A stretch of DNA of 25,972 bases from positions 1 to 25,972 of the forward strand of contig JANWVB010000005.1 in assembly GCA_025057695.1 (NCBI GenBank), in the 5' to 3' direction. Origin of the DNA: Patescibacteria group bacterium (GTDB taxonomy: Bacteria; Patescibacteriota; Microgenomatia; UBA8517). The notes below the pieces were generated by a model. It searched no databases. It was given only the letters and a program-made list of their open reading frames with translations, and had not been told where the DNA came from. Positions 1 through 5,148 of this stretch are shown here, in pieces (the stretch's first letter is position 1; each line of letters starts with the position of its first letter). The position numbers were made by a program, and so were the translations under genes.

Positions 1-382
1 TAACTTCCTCTGGCAATTTCCCCCATGATCCTTCAAGAGCTGTAACATCAACTTCTTTACTATCAATCCTTGACTGGATAGTTTGTTCCATCTGAGAGGT
101 GATTATTATGTTGGCTATTCGCCTTCTGCCTTTTTCATCTTTTACAGGAACAAGAGTATCTAGTGTAGCTAGTGCTTCGTTGTATCCTCTTTCATCGATA
201 AGCCCATTGCGAAACTTTTCCTTGATTTGACCTAAAAAATACAGGGCAATCTCACGATCTTTTAATGAGTGAAAAACATCTTGTTTCTCTATCCTCGATC
301 GCAAACCTTCGCAAGTTAAACCTCTACTTTCAAAGCTGGTTTCACTGCGAACAAACTCCAACCTTAGTTTGAAATTTTCCAT
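1..382 (-). CDS. Hypothetical protein, 3' part beyond the window
   Basis: The frame is open from an ATG at 382 to the window edge, giving 127 codons without a stop; the C-terminus lies outside. The protein begins MENFKLRLEF and is rich in charged residues (RIEKQD, KDREIAL, KDEKGRRR). It has no signal peptide or membrane segment in the visible part, so it is probably cytoplasmic. I do not recognise the family. No Shine-Dalgarno is visible before the ATG. A 424-base non-coding stretch separates it from the nearest upstream gene, a tRNA-Ser on the same strand. Uninterrupted reading and a plausible amino-acid mix support it being real; function is unknown. Confidence 0.6.
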   Translation of the reverse strand, partial: MENFKLRLEFVRSETSFESRGLTCEGLRSRIEKQDVFHSLKDREIALYFLGQIKEKFRNGLIDERGYNEALATLDTLVPVKDEKGRRRIANIIITSQMEQTIQSRIDSKEVDVTALEGSWGKLPEEV

Positions 383-806
383 AATTTTCTGTATATTATA
401 CAACACGAACTTAAACTCTTTTTGTAAAAAGCGACAATATTAGAGATAATTGATAAAAAATCAAGAAAATCACATCAACTAAAAAGGTGAATTTACTCCA
501 AGATTGATGTACCAAATCCTGTTATATTATATTTATGTTATAGCAAGGCTTTAACGTAAGTAAGTCTTTGATTACTTGCAATAAATATTTCTTGATTGTC
601 CCAACTAGGGTGTGTATTCGAGAAAATCTAAACCGATTTCATTAAATGAATCGGCAGGCGGGAATGAGGGTTCGGAGGAGATCTCGCCCGTCTTACAAAT
701 TTTGGGCAAAATCAGTCCGAATTTTTTCAAAAGCATACCGCCAGTTAAGAAATGTCTTTGTTGGCTATCCCTCTGTGAGGGCTCGCCAGTAAATTGTTTT
801 TCTGAT
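383..806. other. 424-base gap with a GC-rich hairpin-forming island
   Basis: No convincing protein gene lies here. About 383-600 is AT-rich and plain, apart from an extended -10-like TGTTATATT near 516-524 on the plus strand. From about 630 to 785 GC content rises sharply and several inverted repeats occur: CCGATT 633-638 with AATCGG 649-654, CGGG 659-662 with CCCG 687-690 (helped by GAG 666-668 with CTC 683-685), and CCCTC 769-773 with GAGGG 777-781. Short frames cross it on both strands but run into the tRNA-Ser gene. A structured RNA is possible; no known RNA family could be matched by eye. Confidence 0.4.
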
Positions 807-893
807 TGGCGGAGGGTACAGGATTCGAACCTGTGAGGGCTTGCGCCCACCGGTTTTCAAGACCGGCTCCTTGAACCGCTCGGACAACCCTCC
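807..893 (-). tRNA. tRNA-Ser (anticodon TGA)
   Basis: Read on the minus strand, the acceptor arm GGAGGGT pairs with ACCCTCC, followed by discriminator G and an encoded CCA. The anticodon loop CTTGAAA shows TGA. A long variable arm (GGGCGCAAGCCC region) gives the class II shape expected of serine tRNA, and the T arm carries GGTTCGAATCC. It decodes UCA and related UCN codons. It lies 133 bases downstream of the second tRNA-Ser gene on the same strand and may be co-transcribed with it. Confidence 0.95.
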
Positions 894-993
894 TTGTTGT
901 TCTCAGACAAAACCTAAAAAAGCAAGCCTTGATTTGCAAATTTTGGCTTTCTTTAAATGAAATCTAAAAAGAACAACTTTGACATGCGGGCTT

Positions 994-1021
994 TTTGCTT
1001 TTTTAAATTTAAAAAAGCAAA
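994..1021. repeat. Perfect 28-bp palindrome, possible terminator
   Basis: Fourteen bases beginning TTTGCTTTTTT are followed directly by their exact reverse complement, with no spacer. It starts six bases after the 3' end of tRNA-Ser(GGA). As RNA it could form a hairpin, but the stem is nearly all A-U and the axis leaves no loop, so several central pairs would open. Termination or 3'-end processing of the tRNA transcript is the simplest reading. Confidence 0.5.
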
Positions 1022-1026
1022 TCAAT

Positions 1027-1111
1027 TGGCGGAGGAGACAGGACTCGAACCTGCGACGGGTTTCCCCGCACGCTCTCCAAGCGTGTGCCATAGCCACTAG
1101 GCGACTCCTCC
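1027..1111 (-). tRNA. tRNA-Ser (anticodon GGA)
   Basis: On the minus strand, GGAGGAG pairs with CTCCTCC, followed by discriminator G and an encoded CCA. The anticodon stem CACGC/GCGTG encloses the loop TTGGAGA, so the anticodon is GGA (UCC/UCU codons). A long variable arm (GCGGGGAAACCCGTCGC region) identifies a class II serine tRNA. Its sequence resembles the neighbouring tRNA-Ser(TGA). An extended -10 promoter lies 33-41 bases upstream. Confidence 0.95.
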
Positions 1112-1143
1112 TTATCTTTGCTTGTAAAATTTTAGACAAGCCA

Positions 1144-1152
1144 ATTATATCA
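1144..1152 (-). promoter_or_regulatory. Extended -10 promoter for tRNA-Ser(GGA)
   Basis: On the minus strand TGATATAAT is an extended -10 (TG, one base, TATAAT). There is no good -35, as is usual for extended -10 promoters. Start would be near 1137, about 26 bases before the mature tRNA. A near-perfect palindrome, CAAATATTGATATTTG (1151-1166), lies directly upstream. Confidence 0.5.
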
Positions 1153-1261
1153 AATATTGATATTTGATTTAGATATCATACTAGAAGGATAAAAAGCAAA
1201 AACACACAACAGGTTTTTTTATCACATTTTGCTTACGATGTTTTTTATCAGATTAGGCTTA

Positions 1262-1780
1262 CTAATCAACAATATTTTTCTCAATAATTTTTTGAAAGAA
1301 ATTTTTTTCATTCATGTTGGTTAGTAGACTCAAAACCTGATATTTATCAACCCACCTGACTTCATCTGTCTCATATCCAAAACCTTCAGGCAAATCGCGT
1401 TGCCATTCCATAAGGTAAAAGGTTACAAATTTTAATACCTTATAACCATTTTTGTCATTAAAAGAATATCTGATAGTGCCTAATTTTTTTATTATTTTAG
1501 CTTCGATTCCAGCTTCTTCTTTCACTTCTCTGATTGCGGCTTCACGAATTTCTTCTTCCGTTGCTTTTTTAGCGCCAGACGCCAAAGGGCCAGGAATTCC
1601 ATTACCAGCATCGTCTAACCAACCTTTTGGAAAACGCCAGTAATTATCAGGAAAAAAAGCGCTTGGTGTAGCTTTTGTGATTAGCCAAAGAATACCCGAG
1701 GAATTAAATCTATCACCTTTTTTGTAAACTATACCGCCGGCGGAAAATTCTCTCCTAAATTTCTTCTTGGAATTCTGCAT
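1262..1780 (-). CDS. Nudix hydrolase with an insertion in the Nudix loop
   Basis: Nudix proteins cleave nucleoside diphosphates linked to another group, using metal held by the Nudix helix. The core is visible: SAGGIVY near the N-terminus, then WRFPKGWLDD, then the catalytic helix AAIREVKEEAGI with its REx2EE acids. Between FPKGWLDD and the helix sit about 17 extra residues (including NGIPGPLASG), so the usual G-x5-E-x7-REUxEExGU spacing is broken by an insertion while the acids remain. I use the ATG at 1780 (MQNSKKKF) rather than the first ATG of the frame at 1819, because conserved sequence begins just after it. It overlaps the upstream gene by 26 bases, suggesting coupled translation. Substrate cannot be told. 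Confidence 0.85.
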   Translation of the reverse strand: MQNSKKKFRREFSAGGIVYKKGDRFNSSGILWLITKATPSAFFPDNYWRFPKGWLDDAGNGIPGPLASGAKKATEEEIREAAIREVKEEAGIEAKIIKKLGTIRYSFNDKNGYKVLKFVTFYLMEWQRDLPEGFGYETDEVRWVDKYQVLSLLTNMNEKNFFQKIIEKNIVD

Positions 1781-2261
1781 CTTCAAGCTCATCCTCAGGA
1801 AAGTCTTTGTCGTCGTCAAAATTGTAATTAGTGTGTTGTTTCTTCCAAGTCCTTAAAACCTCGCGCGCTGTTTTTAACATTGATAAATCAGTTTTGTTGG
1901 TCAACCTCCTTGAAGCTTTTGTATAATCACACCAGGCAGAATCAAAAAATCCAATCGTCTCGTTACCAACATGTTTAGCAAGCATCAAATAATAAATCAC
2001 TTTCTTAGGAACCGTTTTCCCATTCAAAGTAACTACTCCACTTTTCCTACCAACTTCCTCTAAAACTCTGGAATTAATTGCCGCCTGTTGCCCAATCACA
2101 CGAAGGGCCGCGCGCACAGAAGACTCGCCCTTGCGAACAATAACATGCGGAAGCTCCCAACTGCTGGTTTCTAACGGTTTTACCACAAACCAGAGCGTTT
2201 TATTGTCGTCAGACTCTCTGCATAAAACGCAAGTTGTTTCCAATATTAAGTTTTTGTTCAT
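1755..2261 (-). CDS. Nudix-like protein with degenerate Nudix box
   Basis: The protein is 168 residues from the ATG at 2261 (MNKNLILETT). The frame stays open upstream, but only by running through tRNA-Arg, so the longer version is rejected. The segment WELPHVIVRKGESSVRAALR matches the Nudix pattern WxLPxG...GEs..AA.R. After the arginine, however, the expected E-L-x-E-E-x-G is replaced by VIGQQAAI, so the metal-binding glutamates are missing. The tail is very acidic (DDDKDFPEDELEDAEFQEEI). It overlaps a catalytically intact Nudix gene by 26 bases in one unit. A non-catalytic, ligand-sensing or partner role is possible but is inference. Confidence 0.65.
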   Translation of the reverse strand: MNKNLILETTCVLCRESDDNKTLWFVVKPLETSSWELPHVIVRKGESSVRAALRVIGQQAAINSRVLEEVGRKSGVVTLNGKTVPKKVIYYLMLAKHVGNETIGFFDSAWCDYTKASRRLTNKTDLSMLKTAREVLRTWKKQHTNYNFDDDKDFPEDELEDAEFQEEI

Positions 2262-2336
2262 TCCCAGTTTGGTATTATACAACAAACCAATTTGATCAAC
2301 AAAGCGCAATCGGAGCTGTGGCGAACAATCATACTG

Positions 2337-2408
2337 TGCGCCCGGACAGAATCGAACTGTCATCAATAGTTCCGGAAACTATTACTTTATCCATTAAGCT
2401 ACGGGCGC
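2337..2408 (-). tRNA. tRNA-Arg (anticodon CCG)
   Basis: On the minus strand, acceptor GCGCCCG pairs with CGGGCGC, with discriminator A. The anticodon stem ATAGT/ACTAT encloses TTCCGGA, giving anticodon CCG (CGG codons). The T arm has GTTCGATTC. No CCA is encoded (A is followed by CAG), unlike the two tRNA-Ser genes. It lies 75 bases upstream of the Nudix-like gene on the same strand. Confidence 0.93.
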
Positions 2409-2474
2409 TTTTGATTGTAAAAAAAATAATCTTGATAAAAATTAAAACAAAAAAATATAAGAGGTAAATACGCA

Positions 2475-2948
2475 CTACCTTTGTAAAGAGACAAGGTCTG
2501 AAAGCACTTCTTTTGCATGATTTTGGGGATTAACATTTTCGTATATTTTTACAATTTTTCCCTGAGGGTCAATTAAAAAAGAAGTGCGCGCGATACCTTC
2601 GTATTGCCTGCCCATAAATTTTTTCTTTTGCCAAACGCCATAAGTTTTAATCACGGTTTTTTCCGGATCGGCAAGCAAAGAAAAAGGCAAATTGTATCTT
2701 TCTTTGAATTTTTTATGGCTTTCTACAGTATCAGCGCTAATGCCAAAAACAATTGCACTAATTTTTTCAAAATCAGAAAACACATCACGCAAACCGCAAG
2801 CTTCTTTAGTACAACCAGGAGTATCATCTTTGGGATAAAAATAAAGTAACACCCAACAACCTTTGCAATCCGACAACGATCGTAAGTTGCCTGATTCATC
2901 CAAAAGAGAAAAATCTGGAGCTTGTGAGTTTGGTTTCGGTAAAGACAT
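2475..2948 (-). CDS. bcp: Thioredoxin-dependent peroxiredoxin, Bcp/PrxQ type
   Basis: This cytoplasmic enzyme reduces hydrogen peroxide and organic hydroperoxides, using thioredoxin or a similar donor. The 157-residue length is normal for Bcp. The active-site stretch YFYPKDDTPGCTKEAC places the peroxidatic cysteine at 46 and a resolving cysteine at 51, as in E. coli Bcp. Further family signs are FGISADTVESHKKF, PFSLLADPEKTV and the late arginine in GIARTSFLID. It starts 10 bases after the flavin-reductase gene and is surely co-transcribed with it, making a small redox-defence unit. No Shine-Dalgarno is evident. The start ATG gives the family's usual N-terminus. Confidence 0.95.
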   Translation of the reverse strand: MSLPKPNSQAPDFSLLDESGNLRSLSDCKGCWVLLYFYPKDDTPGCTKEACGLRDVFSDFEKISAIVFGISADTVESHKKFKERYNLPFSLLADPEKTVIKTYGVWQKKKFMGRQYEGIARTSFLIDPQGKIVKIYENVNPQNHAKEVLSDLVSLQR

Positions 2949-2958
2949 AAAAAAAATT

Positions 2959-3480
2959 TTACTTAATGTGTTCTACCAAACTATCAAACATTTCATCAAT
3001 TCTTTTGTCCCAAAATTGTGAATCTTTAATTTTGTTGTTTTTGTCAAACAACTCATTCACATTTGAAAAATACACGCTTGTGTTTAATACTATCATCTGC
3101 AAAGCATTTAAAACAAGCTTAAGTTGCTCAACCATTCTTGCTCCACCCAAAGATCCAACAGACACTCCGCAGATAGCAACAGGTTTGCCTTTATAAGCTT
3201 CATATTCGCTGTCAAGAAGAAGCTTCAACTCTCCCGGATACCCGTGATTGTATTCCGGAGAAACTATCACAATAGCATCTGTTTTTGAAACAAGATTGCT
3301 CCATGTTTCTAATTTATCTTTGGGCAATCCCAGTGTGCCACTTTGAAGAAAATCTAAAATATCAACCGGTATAGATTCAATATCTGATCGTTTACCTGCA
3401 ACAGACAAAACATAATCAAAAACTTTCTTGCTATTTCTTCCTTCTCTGGCGGTACCTAAAACAAATAAAACATTTGCCAT
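2959..3480 (-). CDS. NADPH-dependent FMN reductase-like flavoprotein
   Basis: The flavodoxin-like fold of this family binds FMN and passes electrons from NAD(P)H to quinones, azo compounds, chromate or free flavin. Visible marks are the phosphate-binding turn GTAREGRNSKKV near the N-terminus, the family motif SPEYNHGYPGELKLLLD in the middle, and GVSVGSLGGARM in the second half. About 173 residues is typical. I use the ATG at 3480 (MANVLFVLG), where the first beta strand begins; an ATG two codons earlier is also possible. It leads a two-gene unit with bcp. An extended -10 sits only about 12 bases upstream, giving a very short leader. The natural substrate cannot be told. Confidence 0.9.
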   Translation of the reverse strand: MANVLFVLGTAREGRNSKKVFDYVLSVAGKRSDIESIPVDILDFLQSGTLGLPKDKLETWSNLVSKTDAIVIVSPEYNHGYPGELKLLLDSEYEAYKGKPVAICGVSVGSLGGARMVEQLKLVLNALQMIVLNTSVYFSNVNELFDKNNKIKDSQFWDKRIDEMFDSLVEHIK

Positions 3481-3491
3481 ACACAAGTAAT

Positions 3492-3500
3492 TTTATATCA
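3492..3500 (-). promoter_or_regulatory. Extended -10 promoter of the flavin reductase-bcp unit
   Basis: On the minus strand TGATATAAA fits an extended -10. Transcription would start near 3485-3486, five or six bases before the ATG at 3480, or almost exactly on the alternative ATG at 3486. The upstream -35 is poor. Confidence 0.45.
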
Positions 3501-3541
3501 TTTTCACAAAATTTAAACATTAACTTAAAACCAAAAAGCTC

Positions 3542-3569
3542 TTGACAAAAAACATAAAATGATTATTAT
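3542..3569 (+). promoter_or_regulatory. Sigma-70 type promoter of hsp20
   Basis: A consensus -35 TTGACA (3542-3547) and -10 TATTAT (3564-3569) are 16 bases apart. The start would be near 3576, inside the CIRCE element that follows, so a bound repressor would block initiation. Confidence 0.8.
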
Positions 3570-3573
3570 CTAA

Positions 3574-3600
3574 TTAGCACTCAAGACAGACGAGTGACAA
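3574..3600 (+). promoter_or_regulatory. CIRCE operator (HrcA binding site)
   Basis: TTAGCACTC (3574-3582), nine bases, then GAGTGACAA (3592-3600). The consensus is TTAGCACTC-N9-GAGTGCTAA, so the left half is perfect and the right half differs at two positions. It overlaps the expected start point of hsp20. HrcA, the repressor of this site, is not encoded in the window and is predicted elsewhere in the genome. Confidence 0.88.
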
Positions 3601-3616
3601 AAGGGGGTGAAAAAGC

Positions 3617-4021
3617 ATGGCAGATTTAGTGCAAAGAGATCCATTCAAATCTCTCTTCCCAATCGCAAGATGGTTTGACGACTTTGATTTTACACTTCCA
3701 TCTTCACAAAGAGGATTAAAAGTCAGAGAAACAGACGAAAGTATTATTTTAGAAGCGGTAGTCGCAGGTGTTCCTGCAAAATATGTAGAAATAACTATCG
3801 AAGATGGAGTGGTAACAATCAAAGCGGAAAAACGTGAAGAGAAAAAAGATAAAGATGAGTATACTTCAAGCGCATATCAATACTACTACACTATAGCTTT
3901 GTCAGGTGGTGAATGGGACAAAGCTGATGCTGTAATACAGGATGGTATTGTAACTGTAACAATACCTAAAACAAAAAGCGCAAGGCCACAAAAAATTACT
4001 GTTAAGGAAAAGAAAAGTTAA
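3617..4021 (+). CDS. Small heat-shock protein, Hsp20/alpha-crystallin family
   Basis: It is an ATP-independent holdase that keeps unfolding proteins soluble for later refolding. The N-terminus (DLVQRDPFKSLFPIARWFDDF) is typical, and the alpha-crystallin domain spans about residues 35-130: LKVRETDESIILEAVVAGV, then VEITIEDGVVTIKAEKREE. The C-terminal signature ADAVIQDGIVTVTIPK matches the family A-x-x-x-N-G-V-L motif, with D in place of N. At 134 residues the length is ordinary. It has its own promoter and CIRCE operator and is followed by a strong terminator, so it is a single-gene heat-shock unit. AAAGGGGGTGA, eight bases before the ATG, is one of the few good Shine-Dalgarno sites in the window. 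Confidence 0.95.
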   Translation: MADLVQRDPFKSLFPIARWFDDFDFTLPSSQRGLKVRETDESIILEAVVAGVPAKYVEITIEDGVVTIKAEKREEKKDKDEYTSSAYQYYYTIALSGGEWDKADAVIQDGIVTVTIPKTKSARPQKITVKEKKS

Positions 4022-4037
4022 TTTTGTTAGTTTTAGT

Positions 4038-4086
4038 AAAACAAAACCTCACATATTGTTAGTGTGAGGTTTTGTTTTTTTATAAT
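4038..4086 (+). terminator. Rho-independent terminator of hsp20
   Basis: A 16-bp perfect stem (4038-4053 with 4063-4078, core CCTCACA/TGTGAGG) is followed by a T-rich run. The arms begin with A-rich and end with T-rich sequence, so it could also work on the other strand. Confidence 0.9.
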
Positions 4087-4116
4087 ACTAATATAAAATA
4101 CAATATCTATAGTTAA

Positions 4117-4188
4117 GGCCAAGTGGCGAAGTGGAAACGCTGGGGTCTGCAAAACCTCCATGCGCGGGTTCGATTCCCGCCTTGGCCT
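4117..4188 (+). tRNA. tRNA-Cys (anticodon GCA)
   Basis: Acceptor GGCCAAG pairs with CTTGGCC, with discriminator T, which is the cysteine identity base (U73). The anticodon stem GGGGT/ACCTC encloses CTGCAAA, giving GCA. The T arm is GCGGGTTCGATTCCCGC. No CCA is encoded. It lies just after the hsp20 terminator; TATAAT (4081-4085 region) and TACAAT (4099-4104) are possible -10 boxes. Confidence 0.95.
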
Positions 4189-4253
4189 CAAAGTTTTATA
4201 AATCAAAATTTTTACAAAAAGAATAATAAACACAAATAAACACAATAGGAAAC

Positions 4254-4283
4254 TTGACTACTTGCAATATTTAATACTATAAT
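4254..4283 (+). promoter_or_regulatory. Strong promoter directly upstream of tandem terminators
   Basis: TTGACT (4254-4259) and TATAAT (4278-4283) are 18 bases apart, one mismatch from consensus overall. The start is expected near 4289-4291, right at the first base of a terminator-like hairpin. Confidence 0.7.
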
Positions 4284-4289
4284 TCCCCT

Positions 4290-4317
4290 GTCTTGTGTTA
4301 ATCGCAAGACTTTTTTT
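4290..4317 (+). terminator. Terminator-like hairpin at the predicted transcript 5' end
   Basis: GTCTTG (4290-4295) pairs with CAAGAC (4305-4310), followed by seven T. The stem can extend by a T-G and a G-C pair. It begins at the predicted transcription start of the promoter just upstream, which is very unusual for a terminator. Confidence 0.7.
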
Positions 4318-4320
4318 ATG

Positions 4321-4353
4321 CCCAAAGACTAATCTTTGGGTTTTTTCTTTTTT
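4321..4353 (+). terminator. Second tandem Rho-independent terminator
   Basis: CCCAAAGA (4321-4328) pairs with TCTTTGGG (4333-4340), with a four-base loop, and is followed by a long T run broken by one C. It stands ten bases after the first hairpin. ATGCCCAAAGACTAA across its left arm would encode a four-residue peptide. Confidence 0.8.
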
Positions 4354-4411
4354 GATATTTTAAGCAAAAAATATCAATGAAAGCGCATGCTCAAAGCGTA
4401 ATTTGAGATAA

Positions 4412-5092
4412 ATGGGAAGCTCTGACACCAACCTGCCTGGCTTGCGAGAATTAATGGCTAGTCTAGCCAAAAAATTAAACCGCAAAACAATCTCCAAAAG
4501 GCTTGGCAATTTGAGAGTGTTTATTTGTAGGCAAAAAAAGCAGATTGACAGTATCTTTTTCAAATATGTATTTGAGTATAAAACCATAAGGAGGATTTTG
4601 GGAACAAATATCGCTTTCTTGATAATTTCAACCTCATTAATCCAAAACAAAGACGCTCTAAGAAAAACAGACAGAATCAACACTAATCCCCAAACAATTA
4701 AAAGTCCAATTGTGGTAACAACACAAAAAGGAATTAGATACCCTGTAAATAATGTGAGACAAACACAAGGATTTAGTTTTTACCACCCTGGTATTGATCT
4801 GGATGGAGTTACCGGCGATCCTATTTATCCAGTTATGAACGGTGTAGTTAGTGTAATTGAGTATTCTAAGTTTGCTTATGGCAATTCGGTAATTGTAGAT
4901 CACGAAAACGGATATTTGTCTCGATATGCACATTTATCCAAAATTAACGTTAAAGCTGGCGATTTTGTAACAACTGAAACAAAAATAGGAGAAATGGGAG
5001 CAACTGGAAGATCTTTTGGAGATCACCTGCATTTGGAAATTTACGAAGATGGTAAACCTATTAATCCAGTAACCATCCTTCCTGACCAATAA
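4412..5092 (+). CDS. Membrane-anchored M23 (LytM-type) metallopeptidase
   Basis: M23 enzymes are zinc endopeptidases that cut peptidoglycan cross-bridges; some members are inactive regulators. Here the zinc and catalytic residues are present: H125 and D129 in YHPGIDLDG, H174 in RYAHL, and H205/H207 in DHLHLE. The C-terminal half (about 105-226) is one lysostaphin-type domain. A hydrophobic stretch at about 62-78 after a basic region suggests an N-terminal anchor with the peptidase outside. An in-frame stop directly precedes the ATG at 4412, so the protein cannot be longer; ATG at codon 15 is an alternative. No Shine-Dalgarno is visible. Tandem terminators upstream suggest controlled read-through or a separate short RNA. 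Role: probably cell-wall remodelling. Confidence 0.88.
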   Translation: MGSSDTNLPGLRELMASLAKKLNRKTISKRLGNLRVFICRQKKQIDSIFFKYVFEYKTIRRILGTNIAFLIISTSLIQNKDALRKTDRINTNPQTIKSPIVVTTQKGIRYPVNNVRQTQGFSFYHPGIDLDGVTGDPIYPVMNGVVSVIEYSKFAYGNSVIVDHENGYLSRYAHLSKINVKAGDFVTTETKIGEMGATGRSFGDHLHLEIYEDGKPINPVTILPDQ

Positions 5093-5148
5093 AAGGGTAG
5101 GATGTGTAAATAAAATTCTAAGAAAGGATAAAAAAGATTGCAAAAACT

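Noticed and set aside
605..939. Open frames of 64-81 residues on both strands across 605-939
   Set aside because: They run through the tRNA-Ser(TGA) gene and have no recognisable protein features; the sequence is better explained as tRNA plus a structured non-coding stretch.
903..1167. Open frames of 62-78 residues across 903-1167
   Set aside because: They cover the second tRNA-Ser gene in both directions and are artefacts of tRNA sequence.
2262..2366. N-terminal extension of the Nudix-like gene up to 2366
   Set aside because: It would begin inside tRNA-Arg; the ATG at 2261 precedes the first plausible domain strand.
4033..4245. 70-residue frame on the minus strand
   Set aside because: It lies across the hsp20 terminator and tRNA-Cys, with no protein-like character of its own.
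4360..4683. 107-residue hydrophobic frame on the minus strand
   Set aside because: It is antisense to the N-terminal part of the M23 gene, whose catalytic domain is certain and in frame with it.
5074..5104. CATCCT/AGGATG inverted repeat after the M23 gene as a terminator
   Set aside because: The stem is only six pairs, partly inside the coding region, with a 19-base loop and no T run on either strand.
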